Under the pieces are notes generated by a model. It made no database searches, was not told the DNA's origin, and saw only the letters and a list, made by a program, of their open reading frames with translations. A stretch of 12,378 nt of DNA. Origin: Deltaproteobacteria bacterium. Lineage in GTDB: Bacteria; Desulfobacterota; Desulfobacteria; Desulfobacterales; SURF-15. Shown here in pieces: positions 1 to 7,528 of this stretch. Numbering within the stretch: position 1 is the first letter of the stretch; each line of letters opens with the position of its first letter. The position numbers and the translations under genes are program-made. The stretch covers positions 1-12,378 of the forward strand of contig JAHEHB010000138.1 in assembly GCA_024644775.1 (NCBI GenBank), written 5' to 3'.

Positions 1-501
1 GTCGATTTTAGCTAAGCTGTTTGTAAAATATTTCGACAAAGATTCAAAAGACCCGATACGGTTTTCGCACTGGTAAGATTTTTCTCTAACCCCTACTTTA
101 GGAGTTACGATAATTTCAACCGAGTCTACCCCCAGTTTTTTTGTCTCTATATCCACACCTCGACTCATCATGGGATATAGCTTTTCCATTAACAAATACA
201 CGGACAGCGGATTCATTAATCCCAGAATTGACTGTTTAACAGGACCTAATCCAACGGATGACGTGAGGTAGCGCCCGGCTTCTCTAGCAATATTATCGTT
301 ACCCGATTTTTCCACCAGTATTTTATAAAAACGATCAACCTGACGTTGACTAAACCAGTGCCCCGGATCTCCAATTTCATATCGAGTCATTTCCGAATAA
401 TCTAAAATTGAATCGATATCGAGACCGGAATAATTTTTTTCAAGAAATTCTAAATATGTTTTAATGATTCGACTATTATACAGAGAAGTATCATCGTCCA
501 T
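1..501 (-). CDS. N-terminal part of a probable sensor/signal-transduction protein (truncated by the left edge)
   Basis: An open frame of 167 codons starts at the ATG complementary to 499-501 and stays open to base 1, so the C-terminal part lies outside the window. The start is supported by an AAGGAT-like ribosome site 9 bases upstream and an in-frame stop further up with no other start between. The protein begins MDDDTSLYNS and contains DPGHWFSQRQVDRFY (about residues 47-61), a REAGRY stretch, and YQCENRIGSFES near residue 145. From memory, this arrangement resembles the N-terminal input module of many Desulfobacterota PAS/GAF histidine kinases and related regulators, which usually continues into a Cys-containing 'CxxxGxxxCRY'-type segment. 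No kinase or output domain is visible, so that assignment is inference. No transmembrane segment or signal peptide is seen, suggesting a cytosolic sensor. Its codons are more AT-rich than the genes to the right. It has its own strong promoter at 634-662. Confidence 0.7.
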   Translation of the reverse strand, partial: MDDDTSLYNSRIIKTYLEFLEKNYSGLDIDSILDYSEMTRYEIGDPGHWFSQRQVDRFYKILVEKSGNDNIAREAGRYLTSSVGLGPVKQSILGLMNPLSVYLLMEKLYPMMSRGVDIETKKLGVDSVEIIVTPKVGVREKSYQCENRIGSFESLSKYFTNSLAKID

Positions 502-630
502 GTAGTATGCATCCTTTAAAATATCGACTATTCCAGGATAGATAGTGCCCTATTTTCATGCCAGTATTTAAAGACAATCAAAACGATAAAGATTATATCT
601 TAAAATAATCCTTGAAATTCACCGCGTTGG

Positions 631-649
631 CAGATTATATTTGAATCTG
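631..649. promoter_or_regulatory. Inverted repeat over the -10 box, possible operator
   Basis: CAGATT (631-636) and AATCTG (644-649) are perfect 6-base inverted arms separated by 7 bases. They cover the TATAAT box of the leftward promoter and part of its spacer. A repressor bound here would block the promoter, so the site could moderate an otherwise very strong promoter. It could also be a weak hairpin, but no T-run follows, so a terminator is unlikely. The role is inferred from position only. Confidence 0.35.
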
Positions 650-662
650 TTTGATCTGTCAA
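634..662 (-). promoter_or_regulatory. Perfect-consensus sigma70 promoter for the leftward sensor gene
   Basis: Read on the minus strand, TTGACA (662 to 657) is followed by exactly 17 bases and then TATAAT (639 to 634). Both hexamers and the spacing match the consensus for the housekeeping sigma factor. Transcription would start near 627, giving a leader of roughly 125 bases before the start codon at 501. A second TATAAT (597 to 592) lies downstream but has no good -35 box. Matching both boxes by chance in a short intergenic region is unlikely, even in AT-rich DNA. Confidence 0.8.
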
Positions 663-771
663 GAAACGAATCTCGAAGCAAAATTTGCAATTCTATGATC
701 ACCATTGCACCCGCCATCAATTTGTGTAAAATTCGTATATTTACCCGAAAATACTTTACAAAGGCAGGACA

Positions 772-800
772 CTGAACTATATTTCGTAAATTTATAAAAT
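772..800 (+). promoter_or_regulatory. Weak candidate promoter for the rdgB-nitroreductase pair
   Basis: CTGAAC (772-777), 17 bases, then TAAAAT (795-800) gives a 3/6 and 5/6 match to sigma70 boxes, about 75 bases before the rdgB start. A similar weak pair is TTGCAC (705-710) with TAAAAT (727-732). A TATAAT at 861-866 also exists but overlaps the ribosome-site region 10 bases before the ATG, so it would give an almost leaderless transcript. Apart from these and the leftward promoter, I see no gene or RNA in the 374-base region 502-875, which is clearly AT-rich. Confidence 0.25.
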
Positions 801-875
801 CACCGTTCTAATGCCAAACAGTGTGTTTATCTTGTGCTTGTATATGACTCATTACCAAACTATAATGAGGTTTGC

Positions 876-1541
876 ATGTCAAATTCGATAATCCTTGTCA
901 TTGCGACGCGGAATAAGGGTAAGATTGCAGAAATAAAGAAAATATTAAAAGATTTTTCGATTGAAATTAAAAGCATAGGAGATTTTGGCCCAATTCCACC
1001 CGTGGTAGAGGATGGAACCAGTTTTGATGATAACGCTTATAAAAAAGCAAGCTTTACTTCGAGAGTCCTGGGATTGCCGGCACTAGCAGATGATTCAGGG
1101 CTGGTGGTCGAGGCGTTAAACGGCGCGCCCGGGGTTCACTCCGCACGATATGCCGGAGAACATGCGACCGATGAAAAGAATTGTGCAAAGCTTTTGGACG
1201 CAATGGAGGACAAAACCAATCGCAAGGCAGCGTTTGAATGTGTCATATCGGTTGCGGTGCCAACGGGAGTCGCTCTAACATACGAAGCTCGTTGTGAGGG
1301 TGAAATTGCCCAATCGCCGGCGGGTGAAAATGGGTTCGGTTATGACCCCATCTTCTGTTACACGCCGTTGCAAAAAACCTTTGCAGAATTAAGCTTGGAA
1401 GAAAAAAACCGGGTGAGTCATAGAGGGAAGGCTCTCAAGGAGCTTTGGGAAGAATTTGACAAGGTACTTGTCTGGATTCAGCAGCAGATGCCTGCTGGCG
1501 AAAAATTTTTTTGTGGCGGGGAAAATGAGCTATATGATTGA
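876..1541 (+). CDS. rdgB: XTP/dITP pyrophosphatase (RdgB/HAM1 family)
   Basis: This cytosolic enzyme hydrolyses non-canonical purine nucleoside triphosphates (XTP, dITP, ITP) to monophosphate and pyrophosphate, keeping deaminated bases out of DNA and RNA. Family signatures appear in order: ATRNKGK (residues 10-16, the N-terminal substrate-binding motif), VEDGTSF with Glu45, ADDSGL (71-76, metal-binding and catalytic acidic residues), GFGYDP (153-158) and SHRG (181-184). I chose ATG 876 over the in-frame upstream start at 834 because GAGG at 867-870 is correctly spaced and the family normally starts just before the ATxNxxK motif. The 221-residue product is about 20 residues longer than usual. 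The extra C-terminal tail (after about residue 200) reads over the beginning of the nitroreductase gene, which overlaps by 17 bases and suggests translational coupling. Confidence 0.95.
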   Translation: MSNSIILVIATRNKGKIAEIKKILKDFSIEIKSIGDFGPIPPVVEDGTSFDDNAYKKASFTSRVLGLPALADDSGLVVEALNGAPGVHSARYAGEHATDEKNCAKLLDAMEDKTNRKAAFECVISVAVPTGVALTYEARCEGEIAQSPAGENGFGYDPIFCYTPLQKTFAELSLEEKNRVSHRGKALKELWEEFDKVLVWIQQQMPAGEKFFCGGENELYD

Positions 1542-2106
1542 AGATTTGATTCGAAAAAACAGAAGCTGTAGACGGTTTCATGGGGATTCCGGAATTGATC
1601 GCGATACGCTCCTGGAGTTGGTAAATCTAGCAAGAATATCTCCGTCCGGTGAGAACCTCCAGCCGTTGAAGTATGTTCTCTCCAACGAGCCGCAGAAAAA
1701 TTCGCGAATCTTTCCCTGTCTTTTTTGGGCAAAACACCTAAAAGACTGGTCCGGCCCAACGGACGGCGAAACGCCGGCTGCCTACATCGTTGTGCTTGGA
1801 GATTCCGAGATCACCAACAATTTTGGAGTGGACCACGGTATTGCCAGCCATAGCATCTTATTGGGTGCTCGAGAAAAAGGGCTTTCCGGTTGTATGATCG
1901 GAAATCTCAACAGGGATACACTTCGAGAAATTCTGAATATCCCGAATAGATACAAGATTTTATTGGTGCTCGCCATCGGAAAACCGAGAGAAACCATATA
2001 TATCGAGACCGTCGGCAACGATAACGACACACGATACTGGCGGGACAAAGAAGGTGGTCACCATGTGCCGAAAAGAGATTTAAACGATATAATATTGGAG
2101 TTTTAA
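1525..2106 (+). CDS. Nitroreductase family FMN-dependent oxidoreductase
   Basis: The 193-residue protein has the nitroreductase fold pattern: RSCRRF near the N-terminus (residues 13-18, FMN-phosphate-binding arginines), SPSGENLQP (39-47, FMN/dimer contact), a helix with DHGIASHSILLGAREKGL (103-120), then a Gly/Met loop (GCMIGN) and the closing LVLAIGKPRE strand. Such enzymes are FMN-binding homodimers that use NAD(P)H or another donor. The physiological substrate cannot be read from sequence. The start is either ATG 1525 or ATG 1534. A GCGGGG tract (1516-1521) is 3 bases from the first and 12 from the second, so the choice is uncertain. Both overlap the end of rdgB, and no other promoter is evident, so it is probably co-transcribed with rdgB. 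The C-terminus is charged and histidine-rich (KEGGHHVPKRD). Confidence 0.88.
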   Translation: MSYMIEDLIRKNRSCRRFHGDSGIDRDTLLELVNLARISPSGENLQPLKYVLSNEPQKNSRIFPCLFWAKHLKDWSGPTDGETPAAYIVVLGDSEITNNFGVDHGIASHSILLGAREKGLSGCMIGNLNRDTLREILNIPNRYKILLVLAIGKPRETIYIETVGNDNDTRYWRDKEGGHHVPKRDLNDIILEF

Positions 2107-2171
2107 GGACTAACAAGTGACGTCGATTTTATAAAAAATAACGCCAATTTGACGAAAAAGGAGAGTCTGTC

Positions 2172-4142
2172 ATGGGATTGAGAAAAGATATCATGGACCT
2201 TGTCACCGAAATCGGAAAGATCAAAACCATCGAAGAAGCGATGGAAATATTCAAACAGAAGATGGATCAAACCCATCTGTCGAGAATACAGCAGATCAAG
2301 AATCAGAAGGTTCTCATAAAGATCGCAAACGCCATCAAAATGTGTGACCCGGACGAAGTGTTTGTGAACACCGGTTCCGAAGAAGATCGCAAATTTATTA
2401 AGGAGCTCGCCTTAAAAAAGGGGGAAGAATCGAATCTGCCCATGAAGGATCACACGATCCACTATGACCTCAAAGAGGAGCAAGGACGCATTATCGACCG
2501 AACCTACTATATCGAAACTAAAGGAGAAGAGGTGAGCTCCCTCGCAAAAAAAATGAGTCGGGACCAAACCCTCACGGAGATTCGGCAGCATATGATCGGC
2601 ATTGCAAAAGGAAAGCTTCTGATGATCGGCTGTTATGTGAGAGGCCCCATTGGCGCCCCGGCAGCCGATCCGGCATTGGAGATGTCTACCTCAACATACG
2701 TGTTGCATAGTGCGGAACTCCTCTATCGAAACGCATTTTCAGCGTTCGATAAAGAAGTTGAACGGGCAGGCTATTATTATACCAATATTCACAGTGAAGG
2801 TTTGAATCGCCCGGAAGATTTACCGAATGCCCGCGTTTTTATGGACCGAAACCACCTGACGACATACAGCTTTAACTGCACATATGCCGGGAACACCCTG
2901 TTGATGAAAAAGGGAAATCACCGTTTTTCAGTGGATCGATCGGTTTATGAAAAGAAGGGTGTTGAGATTGCAGAACATATGTTCATTACCGGCATGGAGG
3001 GTCCAAACGGCCGGGTAACCTGGTGCACAGGGGCTGCGCCAAGCGGTTGTGGTAAAACCACCACAGCTATGGCCGGAAATCAATTTGTGGGAGACGATCT
3101 TGCCCAAATGTGGATTGCTCAAGACGGATCTATTCGTGCCATTAACCCGGAAATCGGCATCTTTGGAATCGTGGAGGATGTAAACTGGGAAGGCGATCCT
3201 TTATTGATGGAATGTCTCCGAAAACCTAAAACCGAGGTGATCTGGTCAAATGTTCTGATCGATGACAACGGGGTGCCGCACTGGGCCGGAAACGGTGAAG
3301 AGCCTCCGAAGAAGGGGAAAAACTTTCAAGGCGATTGGCAAAAGGGGATGATGGACGAAAAGGGGAAACCGGTTCCCATCTCTCATCCCAATGCGCGCGC
3401 AACGTTACGTTCAGCAGCGTTGGGCAACTACTCGGAAAAAAATGAAGATCCCGCTGGTGTAGAGGTTCGGGTCATCACGTACAGCGGGAGGGATAGCAAC
3501 ACCATGCCACCGGTATGGGAGGCTGAAACTCCGGATAAAGGTGTTTTAATCGGTGCTTGTATTGTTTCTGCCGCCACCGCTACCGAAGTTGGCGCAACCG
3601 GTGTAAAACGGGCTCCCTGGGCGAACGCCCCGTTTACGCCCGGCGCTTTGGGTGATTATATGGACGCCCAATTTCAGTTCTTTAACAGCAAAAAAATCTC
3701 ACCCGATAAGAAACCGGTGATGGCAGGGCTCAATTATTTCCTAACCGAAGAAGCACGGGGCGGATCGTCGATTAAACTCTTGGGCGAAAAGCGGGATGTG
3801 AAAGTATGGCTTTCCTGGTTAGAAAGAAGAGCACACAATGATATCAATGCCATTCCGACCCCCATCGGCTTCATCCCGAAATACGATGATCTCAAAGCAC
3901 TTTTCCAATCGATTATCCAAAAAGAGTATCCTGAAGATCTATACAAAAAGCAGTTTTCTCTCTATATTGATAACATTATTGCCAGAGTCGAGCTGCAGAC
4001 CGATGCTTACAAAAAGGAATCGAATGTACCGGAAAAATTTTTCACGCTTTTGGAACAACAACGGGAAAAACTCGTTGCGTTAAAGGACGCAAACGGGGCA
4101 ATTGTTGAACCCTCGAAGCTCGAAGAATACGCAAAAAATTAG
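2172..4142 (+). CDS. pckG: Phosphoenolpyruvate carboxykinase, GTP-type (divergent clade)
   Basis: This enzyme converts oxaloacetate plus GTP to PEP plus CO2 plus GDP, the entry to gluconeogenesis, or runs in reverse to fix CO2 anaplerotically. Over 656 residues the GTP-type order is visible: a YVRGPIGAP segment (compare MGPVGSP in animal enzymes), FNCTYAGNTLLMKKG, EHMFITGM, the phosphate-binding loop APSGCGKTTTAM (289-300, with Cys293 and Lys295), the metal-binding GDDLAQM (307-313), RAINPE, NEDPAGV, and a C-terminal NYFL...GGSSIKLLGEKRDVKVW region. It departs from the usual bacterial/vertebrate GTP enzyme: the P-loop has SGCGKTTT instead of SACGKTNL, and GGRRPAG is replaced by SGRDSNT. It is also somewhat longer than the common 600-620 residues. 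The ATG has a strong AAGGAGA site (2158-2164) 7 bases away. A 65-base gap separates it from the nitroreductase, and it is followed by its own terminator. Confidence 0.93.
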   Translation: MGLRKDIMDLVTEIGKIKTIEEAMEIFKQKMDQTHLSRIQQIKNQKVLIKIANAIKMCDPDEVFVNTGSEEDRKFIKELALKKGEESNLPMKDHTIHYDLKEEQGRIIDRTYYIETKGEEVSSLAKKMSRDQTLTEIRQHMIGIAKGKLLMIGCYVRGPIGAPAADPALEMSTSTYVLHSAELLYRNAFSAFDKEVERAGYYYTNIHSEGLNRPEDLPNARVFMDRNHLTTYSFNCTYAGNTLLMKKGNHRFSVDRSVYEKKGVEIAEHMFITGMEGPNGRVTWCTGAAPSGCGKTTTAMAGNQFVGDDLAQMWIAQDGSIRAINPEIGIFGIVEDVNWEGDPLLMECLRKPKTEVIWSNVLIDDNGVPHWAGNGEEPPKKGKNFQGDWQKGMMDEKGKPVPISHPNARATLRSAALGNYSEKNEDPAGVEVRVITYSGRDSNTMPPVWEAETPDKGVLIGACIVSAATATEVGATGVKRAPWANAPFTPGALGDYMDAQFQFFNSKKISPDKKPVMAGLNYFLTEEARGGSSIKLLGEKRDVKVWLSWLERRAHNDINAIPTPIGFIPKYDDLKALFQSIIQKEYPEDLYKKQFSLYIDNIIARVELQTDAYKKESNVPEKFFTLLEQQREKLVALKDANGAIVEPSKLEEYAKN

Positions 4143-4171
4143 AGCATAACCGATTGTGAGTATTTCTGACG

Positions 4172-4204
4172 GGCAGCGGGCAATAAATCCGCTGCCTTTT
4201 TTTT
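4172..4204 (+). terminator. Rho-independent terminator after PEP carboxykinase
   Basis: GGCAGCGG (4172-4179) and CCGCTGCC (4189-4196) form a perfect 8-base-pair GC-rich stem with a 9-base loop, followed at once by eight T residues (4197-4204). It lies 29 bases after the pckG stop codon and is a textbook intrinsic terminator for rightward transcription. Confidence 0.95.
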
Positions 4205-4307
4205 GGAGTAATTTCTTGTTTTTTCTGATATATGTTATTCTTGGATTCGGAACCAAGCTGAAATCCCGCCTTAACGGGGCTATAGAAAGCTTCATTGTCA
4301 ATTCGGA

Positions 4308-5573
4308 ATGCCTAAAACAAACCTGAATACTGAAAATCATCAATCGATTATGCGGGTGATTCTAAGCAGCCGTATGCTGGTCACGCTTTTGATGGGCTTT
4401 GCCTGCGGTTTACCCCTTCTTTTAACACTTTCGGTACTTCAGGCATGGATGAAAGAAGAGGGTGTCGACTTGGCTGTGATCGGCATGATGGCCCTGGTGG
4501 GGCTTCCTTATACATTAAAATTTCTTTGGGCACCGTTTCTGGATCGATACACGTTGCCGGTTTTAGGTAGAAGACGAGGATGGCTGTTAGTGGCACAACT
4601 CTGCTTAGCGGCTTCGATTGGAGGCTTGGGGCTAACCAATCCCAAAATAGGTCCTTGGATGGTCGCAGTTGTAGCCTTTCTGGTGACTTTTTTCAGTGCT
4701 TCTCAGGATATTATCGTCGACGCCTATCGCCGGGAGGATCTTTCAGATGAAGAACTGGGATTGGGTTCATCCCTTTACATTAACGGTTACCGGGTGGGGA
4801 TGTTGCTTGCATCGGGGGGTGGTTTAATATTAGCAGATCATATGTCATTTACGATGGTGTATCTGATTATGGCTGTCTGTATGACCCCAGGTATTTTAAC
4901 AACGCTCCTTGCGCGGGAGCCCAAGATATCCGCTGGAACTCCGAAAACGCTTAAAGAGGCTGTTTTTGATCCATTGGTGGAGTATTTCAGCCGAACTGAC
5001 GCGTTATGGATTCTTGCCTTTGTCCTTATGTATAAAATCGGCGATACAATGGCCAGCGCGATGACAACTCCATTTTATCTCGACGTTGGATTTACAAAAA
5101 CGGAGATCGGCGCAGTCGTAAAATTGTTCGGGTTTTGGGCAACCATCAGCGGCAGCCTCATCGGCGGTGTTATTATGATTCGCCTGGGTATCCATCGCAG
5201 TCTCTGGATTTTTGGAATTCTTCAAGCCATGTCGACCGCCTGTTTTGCAATTCTTGCTCGCATCGGACACAATATTCCTGCATTATCCGGAGTTATTGCC
5301 TTTGAGAATTTAAGCAGTGGAATGGGAACAGCGGCTTACGCGGCATTTATGGCGAGCATTACCAATAAAAGATTTACCGCTACACAATACGCGCTACTAA
5401 CCAGTCTTATGGGTATTCCACGGGTTTTGGCCGCTGCTCCCACCGGTTTTTTGGCCAAACAGGTGGGGTGGGAAAGCTTTTTTATTGCCTGCACGGTGAT
5501 CGCAATTCCCGGTATGCTCATATTGCTGAAATTCGCGCCCTGGAATCCGAAACCGGCACAAGTTGCCGCATAA
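4308..5573 (+). CDS. ampG: AmpG-like MFS permease
   Basis: A 421-residue, strongly hydrophobic protein with about 12 predicted membrane segments, as expected of the major facilitator superfamily. AmpG-type signatures are clear: an N-terminal SSRMLVTLLMGFACGLPLLL helix (20-39), KFLWAPFLDRYTLPVLGRRRGW (71-92, the basic loop between helices 2 and 3) and SASQDIIVDAYRREDL (130-145). In well-studied bacteria AmpG imports GlcNAc-anhydroMurNAc peptides for cell-wall recycling across the inner membrane. No other recycling gene (ampD, nagZ, anmK) is here, so the substrate is inferred from family only. The start at 4308 gives a 22-residue cytosolic lead, but no good ribosome site precedes it or the alternative ATG at 4350. 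The upstream 4205-4307 stretch holds an imperfect palindrome (CTTGG 4240-4244, CCAAG 4253-4257). The next gene begins about 77 bases downstream on the same strand. Confidence 0.85.
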   Translation: MPKTNLNTENHQSIMRVILSSRMLVTLLMGFACGLPLLLTLSVLQAWMKEEGVDLAVIGMMALVGLPYTLKFLWAPFLDRYTLPVLGRRRGWLLVAQLCLAASIGGLGLTNPKIGPWMVAVVAFLVTFFSASQDIIVDAYRREDLSDEELGLGSSLYINGYRVGMLLASGGGLILADHMSFTMVYLIMAVCMTPGILTTLLAREPKISAGTPKTLKEAVFDPLVEYFSRTDALWILAFVLMYKIGDTMASAMTTPFYLDVGFTKTEIGAVVKLFGFWATISGSLIGGVIMIRLGIHRSLWIFGILQAMSTACFAILARIGHNIPALSGVIAFENLSSGMGTAAYAAFMASITNKRFTATQYALLTSLMGIPRVLAAAPTGFLAKQVGWESFFIACTVIAIPGMLILLKFAPWNPKPAQVAA

Positions 5574-5634
5574 GTCGTCCGCCTCAATTAAATTAGATAG
5601 AATTTACGAATTGAAGCAACCTTGTGACAACAAT

Positions 5635-5642
5635 AAAGGAAG
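5635..5642 (+). promoter_or_regulatory. Ribosome binding site that decides the DUF6178 start
   Basis: AAAGGAAG (5635-5642) lies 8 bases before an in-frame TTG at 5651. The alternative GTG at 5624 has no comparable purine tract upstream and would place this site inside the gene, so TTG 5651 is preferred. Confidence 0.55.
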
Positions 5643-5650
5643 AAAACACC

Positions 5651-7417
5651 TTGAATAAACAGGTCCTTGAACGGATTCGTAAACTATCTAAAGATAGAAA
5701 AAAGGTGCTGAGCCTTCCACCGGAAAAGGCATTGGATCAAATTCTCCATGCGTCACAGCCGGCAGCCCTTGTACATTCTTTTCCGGAAGAAGATTTTTAT
5801 TACCTCATCCAAGACATCGGGCCTGAAGACTCACTGCCCATACTATCTTTGGCATCAGCTAAACAGTGGGAACATATTCTCGACCGAGAGATTTGGAACA
5901 AGGATCGAATCGACCGATCGTCTTTGACGCGGTGGTTCGATCTGATGCTTTCGGCCGATTCAGTGCGTTTCATAAAGTGGCTTATTGAGCAGAAAACCGA
6001 ATGTATTGAATATTACCTCTCGAAAAATATTGAAGTGGTTATTCGAGAAACAGATCAGGACCCGTCCGAATTAGGAAAGGATTTCTTTACCTACGACGAC
6101 GCAGTATACATTCGGTTGTTGAATGCCGCACCTGCGGATTCGCACCCAAATGAACCAGATGAATCGGATAATACGAATAAAATGGAAGAAATGATAGACT
6201 CGAGGAGAAAAGAGACCGTTAAACGGTTGCTGGATCATTTGGCGGTTTTTGATTACAAAACATATCAAAGTCTCTTATTCGAGTCCACGGCCATCATCCC
6301 GGCAGAGACGGAAGAGGAGTCTTATCGGTTACGAAATTTTCGACTGGCGGAAAAAGGATTTTTACCGTTTGAAGATGCCGTCGGTGTTTATCAACCCATC
6401 CGACCGGAGGATCTTAAAAGACAAAGTACCAAATATACCTCAGACGAAGTAAAAACCGAACTTCTTTTTCCCGTACCATTTTACCCCATAAACATGATGG
6501 AGACAGCGGATTTATTTTCCAAAGCATTGCGGAACATCAAATCGGATGCGTTGATCGAACAATTACAATCCGAATTTGCAGCGCTGTGTAATCAGGTCGC
6601 CGTTGCAGATCAAAAACAAGTTAAAGTTAAAGAGGAACTGCGGCCGGTTGTTCAAAAGGCCAGTGGGTATTTGAGCATCGGCCTTGAAGCGCTCACAAAA
6701 AAAGACACTGAGCGTCAAACCCAGAGTGCTTCCGAAACCATAGTGAACTATCCTTTACATCAAATATTTAGAATCGGTTTTGGAACTGCGCTGGCCCTGA
6801 AATGGCGGACAGAGGCCTGGCGCAAAGAAGCCTGGTTCGAGAAGCAAAGACTTCCTTTAAGTTTTTGGGACGAGAAATGGTTGGGATTACTGGGAGGGCT
6901 GCTGCTCAAAAAGCCGCTATTTTATGATAATTACAGGACAGGTGAGCTCTATCGTGAATTTCGTTCAATGGAGGATATTAAACAGACAGACGCTAATCTC
7001 CGTGAAATTATCGCTTTTGATAAATTCCTGTTTCAAATGGGAATTCAGATACCGGAAGGACCGCGTCGGTTTATGACCTATAAAAGCTTACTCTTAACGC
7101 TTTGGGTGCGCTACTATTTAACACTGTCCGAAGATTTAATTCCGCTTACGCTGAATGAATTTAAACGATTTTTCGATCAACTTTTTGAGGACAGAATAAC
7201 GAGTCTTTCGGAAAAACCGCGTAAGACAAAAACCGGCATGAAAGAATCCCTCCTGAGATGGCTTTCAGAAAAAAGCGGGTTTGACCCCCATGAAGTCAGC
7301 CGAAAGTTAAGTAAAATTTTGGAAAACCTGTTTACGGAAATCGAAAGTGAGTATGGCAGCGTTGCGAAAAAAAACCTTGATCCACGGTTTATCTATCTCT
7401 TTTTAGTCGAAAACTAG
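5651..7417 (+). CDS. DUF6178 family protein, function unknown
   Basis: A soluble, mostly helical, charged protein of 588 residues (597 if the GTG at 5624 is used). I recognise the N-terminal pattern LPPEKALDQILHA followed by QPAALVHSFPEEDFYYLI and IGPEDSLPILSLAS as typical of the DUF6178 family. I know that family only from Desulfobacterota and related genomes, and no biochemical role is known to me. Other visible features are a WRTEAW...EAWFEKQRLPLSFWDEKWLGLL tryptophan-rich segment in the C-terminal half, an acidic low-complexity patch (PNEPDESDNTNK), and a conserved-looking end, LDPRFIYLFLVEN. There is no signal peptide, membrane helix, Walker motif or metal-binding motif. It follows ampG on the same strand with no terminator between, so co-transcription is possible. 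The gene ends facing the leftward hydrolase gene; no convincing terminator is seen in 7418-7528. Confidence 0.85.
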   Translation: MNKQVLERIRKLSKDRKKVLSLPPEKALDQILHASQPAALVHSFPEEDFYYLIQDIGPEDSLPILSLASAKQWEHILDREIWNKDRIDRSSLTRWFDLMLSADSVRFIKWLIEQKTECIEYYLSKNIEVVIRETDQDPSELGKDFFTYDDAVYIRLLNAAPADSHPNEPDESDNTNKMEEMIDSRRKETVKRLLDHLAVFDYKTYQSLLFESTAIIPAETEEESYRLRNFRLAEKGFLPFEDAVGVYQPIRPEDLKRQSTKYTSDEVKTELLFPVPFYPINMMETADLFSKALRNIKSDALIEQLQSEFAALCNQVAVADQKQVKVKEELRPVVQKASGYLSIGLEALTKKDTERQTQSASETIVNYPLHQIFRIGFGTALALKWRTEAWRKEAWFEKQRLPLSFWDEKWLGLLGGLLLKKPLFYDNYRTGELYREFRSMEDIKQTDANLREIIAFDKFLFQMGIQIPEGPRRFMTYKSLLLTLWVRYYLTLSEDLIPLTLNEFKRFFDQLFEDRITSLSEKPRKTKTGMKESLLRWLSEKSGFDPHEVSRKLSKILENLFTEIESEYGSVAKKNLDPRFIYLFLVEN

Positions 7418-7528
7418 AGGACTTGCCACCAGCTTACATCAACGCCTCTAATTCTTCCAATATACGGGACAACGTCTCGCCCGCCTGTCCCACAATAGAA
7501 TAATCACTGATGGAATCTGTCAAGGGGG

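Noticed and set aside
861..866. Exact TATAAT just before rdgB
   Set aside because: It sits 10 bases before the start codon, so transcription from it would skip the ribosome site at 867-870. No -35 box is correctly spaced.
1456..1524. Upstream extension of the nitroreductase frame to the ATG at 1456
   Set aside because: The extra 23 residues lie inside rdgB, lack family similarity and have no ribosome site. The family normally starts a few residues before the RSCRRF motif.
7466..7491. GGGACA / TGTCCC inverted repeat between the convergent DUF6178 and hydrolase genes
   Set aside because: A 6-base stem with a 14-base loop and no T-run on either strand; not a convincing terminator although one is expected here.
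7434..7523. Short minus-strand frame (TTG start, 29 residues ending GETLSRILEELEALM) just behind the hydrolase
   Set aside because: It looks helix-like and protein-like, but it has no ribosome site, an immediately preceding stop in frame, and lies after a complete hydrolase C-terminus. Too short to support as a gene or gene remnant.
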